From the NCBI GenBank assembly GCA_907165275.2, contig OU015663.1:3794501-3858500 (forward strand): a DNA stretch of 64,000 bases. The letters are read 5' to 3'. The DNA comes from Zygaena filipendulae. Lineage: Eukaryota; Arthropoda; Insecta; Lepidoptera; Zygaenidae. Both the position numbers and the translations under genes were made by a program. Positions 58,701 through 64,000 of this stretch are shown here, piece by piece. The notes under the pieces were generated by a model that saw only the letters and a list, made by a program, of their open reading frames with translations, had not been told where the DNA came from and made no database searches. Within the stretch, counting starts at the first letter, position 1. The number at the start of each line of letters is the position of its first letter.

Positions 58701-61700
58701 GTCGTAAAGAATATAAATTTTTTATATTTTTGCATTTGGAGAGTTTAGGATTGTGTTTTTTGGTCTCGCTCACTCAACTTCACGTTGGTACAGGAAAGCT
58801 CAGACCATTCTCAATGTATTTGATACAAATATGGTACACAACTATAGATGGGCAATCAGCCCAAGCACCGGGTTTAAAACCGTTTAAAAAGCCTGGGCGT
58901 TAACGGGTGTTTATCGGATTTAAACCCAAGCACCGAGTTACACCGGGTTGATTGCCCATCTCTACACACAACTCACATTCTCGCACTTGAGCCACATCTC
59001 GTGCATGGCGTCCTCGGCGGGCACCTCCAGCTTGATGCTGTACCGGCCGGAGCCCGGGTGCGCGTCCGGCGTCACCTGCGTATGCATACACGGCGTCATC
59101 AATAAAATCTTACTCAAATTTGAAAAGAAATCGATCCTCAAAAATATTTAAGATCCTACCTTCTATGTACATTATTTTTTTTTTTAATAAAAATTATGAA
59201 TAACTTTTGATATGGACAAAATTTTAGTGTTGATTACAGAATCAACAAAAATAATCTACCTGAAACAGCCGATTAGTTCTAATTTAGCTGATTGTTTTTA
59301 TTAAAGGTATTCCGGTGGACAACTGGACAGAGTTGCCTCATTTTTTCATGTTATCGTCAAGGTCATGTTGAGTAGTGTCGTAAATATTAGGCGTTGTGTG
59401 GTCAGTGGTGTGTGATGTGTAGTCAGTGATCAGTGACATATGGTGTACGGTCAGGGATGTGTGGTGTGTGGTCAGTGACATGTGGTGTATGGTCAGTGAC
59501 ATGCGGCGTATGGTCAGTGACATGTGGTGTATGGTCAGTGACATGTGGTGTATGGTCAGGGATGTGTTGTGTGGTCAGGGGCGTGTGGTGTATGGTCAGA
59601 GATGTGTGTTGTGTGGTCAGTGGCGTGTGGTGTATGGTCAGACAGGTGTGTGACGTGTGTTCACCTCGGCGCCGCGCAGCTGCACGGCATGCGCGGGCGC
59701 GTCTCCGCGCGCGGCCGCGTCGCGCGACGCGTGGATGCGCATCACGCCGTCGCGGCACGACACCCAGCCGCGCTTGTACGCCTTCAGGGTGAACCGCTTC
59801 GGCCTGCGTCACGGCATATCGCACACACGTTACTATAGCTTAATAATAGAACTTAATAATAACAATAAATAAATAATTACAATTCACAAAACATCTCGTA
59901 CATCACCTTATTACTATTCCACGCTAACCTTAAAATTTAATACATATACCTAATTACATTCGATGAAAATTCAATTCAATAAATATGTTAAAAAAATATA
60001 ATATAACAGTTAAACTATCATAAAACAATTTGTGATTTATTAAGTAAATAATATATACAAGTTAGTACATAAAAAAAGTAAATAAATGGAAGTGCAGTTT
60101 ACAAATATAACTGAAAATTAGTACCAACAAAATTGTTAGAGATTGTGATCCGTAACATACTGCAAGGAGCGCGAATTGAGGAACCCTTTACTGGGAGGAA
60201 GGAACAGTTTGTGTGACACAGTAAAAGGGAGGGGTAGATAAAAGTGGAGTCTTACGCAACAGAGCAGAAGTCGGTACATTTGCTGTGGAGCGAGTGACGG
60301 GTCCGGCGACGTACCGAGTAGACAAAATGACATAATTTAATGCTATAAGTATATAAGTAGACTGTAGAATAATATGTATATATAAGTAGGGTTTTTTGGC
60401 GGGAATCAAAGATGGCGGTTCGGTCATTTATTTTCATGTCGATAAAAATTGGTTAAAAATTTAGTTGTGTTTTAAGGTGCTGTGTTGGACAATAATTTTC
60501 ACAGTGACGGTTTTTTATGTGCTCAAGAAGATATATGACATTTCGAGCTAATTTCTTCGGTTTCCTCCAAGAGTTCCGAGAAAGTTCTTGCAAGCTATAG
60601 TACCGTGGCTTGCAATTTAATAGAAAATACATTGATCTAATTAATTTTACATGAAATTATATGCGAAAGTCCATAAAAAAGAAGAAAGAAAGAAAGTATA
60701 AGTACCTAGACTAAAAATGGCTCAACTGAAATGTAATAACTTACCCTTAAAATACATTCAACTTAATACTACTACAATTCGTAAATGTAGGCTATAATTT
60801 ATTTATTTTTTTACATTTCACAGCACACAACTCCCCTCCACAAACCCCCAGCGCTCCCTCCTCACCTGAGGTACTTGAGGTAGCCGGCCAGCTCGGGCAC
60901 GTGCGTGATGTCGGTGCGCGCGGGCGGCCCGCCCTCCAGCTGCGCCTGCAGCTGGTCCAGCGCCGCGTCGATCTCGTCCTCGGGCGCCGCCGCCGCCGCC
61001 CCCGCCGCCCCGCCCGCGCCCCCGCCCACGCCCGCGCCGTCCGCCGCCTCCGCGCTGCCGCCCGCCAGCGTCTGCAGCTCGATTTGCAGCTGGCCGACAT
61101 CAAACACAACATACTGTTATGATAACTGTTATTAGTTGACAAAATTTAGTCCGGTTTGTAGATTAAAAAAAAATATTGGACGCGTATTTTTTTTTTACGT
61201 AATCAAATAATAACGGCGATACATTGAGTTGAAATCTCGCGTGACGTCACTATCCAAGACAGTTTGCATGGGGATTGGGGACTTATAGCAGTCAATGACG
61301 TCACGAGCCGACCCGGAACTTTAATGTGCTATATCCATGTATATTTTCATTAATTTGAAAAAGCAAAAAATTGTCCAATTTTTTTTATATACTACAAACC
61401 GGACTAATTATAGTTTTGATAATTTACAAAAGTCGTCAACATCCCTATTTCGGAGTTCCCGCTCTGTACCACTGATAACTTGATGACCAGTTGAGTAGTT
61501 ATGGCGTAAAAGGGTAACAAACGAAATAACCTCACATTCGCATTTAAAATAGTGTTTTATGCAAAAGTATAACGTAACTCTGTTACGTTTTCAAGCCTTG
61601 CTCAACCGATCATCATAAAAATTTTGTATACATGTTGTCAGGGTACACAAAAGGACAAAGGACATAGATATATTATATCCTTTTGCATGGTGGTAGGACG

Positions 61701-64000
61701 CTCTCTAGTGCCCGGTTGGCTAGCTACCACCTTCAAGTTGCAAATCTGTCGCTAAGCACCTAACGGTGTGTTCCAGCAGCCCCACTTGAAAGCCAGTTCC
61801 CATCCCCATTCCAGGTCGGCAACGCACCTGCAAGCCTTCTGCAGATGTCTATGGGCGGCGGTTATCACTTACCATCAGGTGTACCACTTGCCCGTTTGCC
61901 CCTTATGACATAAAAAAAAATCCCGAAATTCGGCTAGAAATCTGTTTTATACTGTCGCCCTTATACTGATGAAATTAGGAGTCTATACTCGCATAAATGA
62001 GCGCTAAGAACGTTGCGCATACCTGCAGGGCGGCGAACAGCAGCATCTCCTCCTCGGTGCAGTGCACCTCCTGGTTGAGGATCTGCCAGCGCGCCTGCTG
62101 GTACAGCTGGTTGAGGCGTGCCGCGTCCTGCGCGCGCGCCGTCAGGTCGAAGAACGAGTAGAATTTGAAGCGCAGCTGGAGCGTGTCCCACTCGCGCACG
62201 TACTGCTCCATTATGGAGAGGGAAGAGTCCAGCCATCTGTTGAGCGGTCGTATTTTTATTGAAAAAAACAAGAAAAACTTGGTCCTACGAGCCGGACATT
62301 TGATTTCAAATCACAAATAGAATAGCACGATAGACTTCTAAGGAGAAGCGTATATCATACGGAGTTTTTTTTTGAAGCCCATGAATAAAGGACTGTTTTG
62401 AATTAACTTGGGAACTTGATCGAGGAGTTCCAGAGTGAATCAAAATACGTGCGTGAAACTGGTGAGTAACAGCTAGTGCTATAATATTGTTATTACAATA
62501 GATAAAAGTTGGTATGGTTACAATATAGAGAATGGAGTTGGATCAAGCGTTCTCTATTCCCAGCGAATAGAGGTGCTCACTGCTCACCCGACATTCATCC
62601 TGGCGCGTTCCATGAGCGACTTGGGCGTGACCAGCGAGTCGCGCGACTGCGTGTCCGGCTCGATGGGCGACTCGGCGATGGAGAGGTCGACGAGCGAGTC
62701 GATCGCGTCCAGCGAGGCGGCGCGCGGCGGCGTGCCGCAGTACCCGCCGTCGCTAGAGCCATCGCTGTGCGTGTACGCGGGCCCATAGCGGCGCAGCGTG
62801 CCGTTCTGTGCGCGTACCACGACAACAAACGGTGTACAGTGAACTATCGATCGACGATACGGCGCTGTCACTGCGAAGCTTATTTACTGTCCAATACACG
62901 CACCGTAATAGGTAGGTACATAACGAAATGTATACCTACAGGAAGTAAAACGAAATCACAATATCTTCTAACATTATTTAATAAAAGAATTGGACAGTAG
63001 AATGTATAGAACAGGGTAAAACAAACTTCTGCAGCATTTAAACTTGATGATTTGACTCGAAGTTCAAAAAAGTTTTTGGCGGTTTTCAATTTAACCTTTT
63101 TTATACTTACTATTATCATTAAAAATTGGTATTTACCCTATTCTACTATTGAATTGATTTCTTTCGAAAGAAAATGTTTTACAAGATAAATGATTCTTAT
63201 AACGGGTGTAGTTAGTTTCACTTCCGTGTAATCTTGATAATTTTTTTTCGCCTACAAAAAGTGATAACAGAACCGCCATCTTTCGACTAATGGAGTCTTC
63301 TATTAGGGCGGGAATTATTAAGAAGTTTGCTAGAAAAAAAATTTGCTAGTGCACCTGTTGTACCAGCGTGGCGGACAGCGACCGCGGCGGTGGCGGCGTG
63401 GCGGGGCACAGCCCGTTGGAGCGGTCTAAGCTGTTGGAGGAGCCCCGCGTCGCCGCTATGAAGGTGTTGGTGTCCGGCGGCGCGGTGGTGCGTATCCTCT
63501 TCGCCTCTTTGAGGCTCTGGTAGTTTTGTTTCAGATGAGACGCTTCCAAAGGGTAACATAGTGATAGTTCTTCTGGATGCCTGATGCCTGGGGAGATTGT
63601 TTTTGAGAATTTGAATAGTCGTCGTATAGGATTTACGAAAAAGGAAATTCGTCAGCGGCCTTATTCAAGCCATTTTTTAAATATAAGATTCCGATTTTTA
63701 TTATATTAGCATTACCTACTAAATACCAATGAAACTTTTTCTAGGGCAAATCTGTTTAGCACTAATTTCCATCACTGTGGTATAGAATAAAGGATACTGT
63801 AGACCGTTTCTAAATTTGATTACAAGATGTATATGCTCGTTTATTAGTTGGATTGGGCAAAGGACCACTCACCGAGACTTTTGCAAAGTTGTATAACAGC
63901 TGTGAACGTGTCTATGGAGAAGTCGATCTTGCAGTTAATGTATCTGAGGTCCGGCAGTTGGATCCTTAGCGATTTGTGCATCGGTGTGAAGTGGAGGGCC
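55743..64000 (-). CDS. Fit1: Kindlin (fermitin/UNC-112-related), last 10 exons, 5'-incomplete
   Basis: Focal-adhesion FERM protein that binds integrin beta tails. Exons from 5' to 3': 63873-64000 (partial), 63355-63587, 62588-62805, 62023-62236, 60866-61089, 59665-59803, 58977-59075, 58015-58239, 56595-56831, 55743-55943. All junctions close in frame, giving 638 residues in the window; the extreme N-terminus lies beyond 64000. F0/F1 boundary: [16 protein letters not shown], then [16 protein letters not shown]2: [13 protein letters not shown] and [11 protein letters not shown], with [12 protein letters not shown]. The PH domain begins [17 protein letters not shown]3: [24 protein letters not shown], then [14 protein letters not shown] and [11 protein letters not shown]. 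It ends [15 protein letters not shown] and LTGGWT. Exon 60866-61089 has an Ala/Gly-rich insert ([20 protein letters not shown]). Most exons are GC-rich. Confidence 0.95.
57147..57285 (+). repeat. Tourist-like MITE, degraded copy 3
   Basis: Shows ACTCAGAGTCGTTTTAATG, ACTGCCGCACTCAGAGACG and TGGCATTTAACTAA in the order found at 37906-38120, but lacks the right arm. In a kindlin intron. Confidence 0.55.
57445..57925 (-). mobile_element. MITE-like element, family shared with 2524-3146
   Basis: Bounded by AATAGGGTACTTGCATGAA at the left and its inverse TTCATGCAAGTACCCTATT at the right. The interior is the reverse complement of 2524-3146 (GCATCGGTAAAATGCATTTC, AAGTGACGTCATTCCGCG). It ends about 90 bp from the 3' edge of the 58015-58239 kindlin exon. 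Confidence 0.7.
58291..58537 (+). mobile_element. CRE-box MITE family, copy 7 (mirror-ended derivative)
   Basis: The left 190 bp match the family (GGGATGTGGACTAC to GCCATACAAAATG). The right end is not the normal right terminus but an inverted copy of the left one (TAACTGACGGACTAATTAG, TATAGTCAACATCCCC). It lies 52 bp from the start of kindlin exon 58015-58239, in the upstream intron. Confidence 0.8.
58580..58762. mobile_element. MITE, GGGCCCTTATTCAC family, truncated copy 3
   Basis: Contains CATTCACTATGACCATAACG, AAGATAAGGCGCCACTTAAA and TTTTTGCATTTGGAGAG, and then stops before the right terminus. Kindlin intron. Confidence 0.65.
58845..58964. mobile_element. Short palindromic MITE, GATGGGCAATCA ends
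   Basis: The left end TAGATGGGCAATCAGCCC is mirrored by GGGTTGATTGCCCATCTCTA. GGGTTTAAAACC and GATTTAAACCC are inner inverted words. It is 12 bp from the end of kindlin exon 58977-59075, directly beside its GTGAGT donor. Confidence 0.7.
59395..59660 (+). repeat. ~21-bp minisatellite in a kindlin intron
   Basis: Tandem units of the type GACATGTGGTGTATGGTCAGT, about 12 copies with drift toward GTGTGTTGTGTGGTCAG. It abuts kindlin exon 59665-59803. Several long frames through it encode simple repeats and are not genes. Confidence 0.85.
61133..61446 (-). mobile_element. CRE-box MITE family, copy 8 (reversed)
   Basis: Reverse orientation: TAGTTGACAAAATTTAGTCC at the left, GCGTGACGTCACTATCC and CAATGACGTCACGAGCC inside, and GTCGTCAACATCCCTA at the right. 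It begins 43 bp from the start of kindlin exon 60866-61089. More diverged than the others. Confidence 0.8.
61448..61690. repeat. SINE-like repeat fragments
   Basis: Two pieces of the common family lie back to back. The forward piece shows AGTAGTTATGGCGTAAAAGG. The reverse piece shows AAGCCTTGCTCAACCGATCA. Confidence 0.5.
61700..61922 (+). repeat. LINE 3' end with poly(A)
   Basis: GGTCGGCAACGCACCTG, ATGGGCGGCGGTTATCACTT and ACCATCAGGTGTACCACTTG, followed by CCTTATGACATAAAAAAAAA. I recognise this as a common lepidopteran non-LTR 3' tail. It is antisense to kindlin, in an intron. Confidence 0.6.

Noticed and set aside
59338..59824. Histidine/serine-rich repeat proteins on the minus strand and mirror frames on the plus strand
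   Set aside because: Translation of the intronic minisatellite. The true exon is 59665-59803 in a different frame.

Overview
The window looks like a lepidopteran (butterfly or moth) nuclear genome. The evidence is spliced genes with GT-AG introns, an insect doublesex DM-domain exon, insect-type pickpocket and kindlin genes, AT-rich non-coding DNA, and dense dispersed repeats of lepidopteran type (a SINE-like family opening with a CTAGCTGTYCC-type motif, a repeat with GGCGTGAAAGCG-type words, and many MITEs). I saw no prokaryotic, plasmid or CRISPR feature. The species cannot be named from the sequence.

Layout. 1-8223 is intron 1 or flank of doublesex, full of repeats. 8224-8728 (-) is the first coding exon of doublesex (dsx). 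8729-17145 is dsx upstream DNA with a tRNA-derived SINE, an R1-type LINE remnant and foldback elements. 17146-26499 (+) is a ten-exon pickpocket/Nach-like sodium channel. 27112-29007 is a pogo-like DNA transposon with complete ends that has lost its catalytic core. 30028-35393 (+) is Sirt2 in seven exons, with an unusual HSx-repeat tail. 40829-45489 (-) is Rad51 in six exons, convergent with Sirt2. 47353-51712 (+) is a four-exon BTB-BACK-kelch gene. 55743-64000 (-) holds the last ten exons of kindlin (fermitin); its 5' end lies outside the window.

The genes do not form an operon-like unit. The order dsx - Nach-like - sir2 - rad51 matches, as I recall it, the neighbourhood of dsx reported in Papilio butterflies, where dsx controls female-limited mimicry. 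That is recalled knowledge, not a search result. All exon models were built by joining frames across visible splice sites. Every join keeps frame except pickpocket exon 3 to exon 4.

The most unusual content is the transposable-element layer. It includes a MITE family of at least eight copies carrying paired TGACGTCA boxes; the pogo derivative with about ten copies of a TGTCG-type motif; several foldback elements; and nested insertions whose target-site duplications can be read directly (TA, TTA, TAA, AATT, ATTT). Some of these lie within 13-60 bp of splice sites or in the Sirt2 3' UTR.
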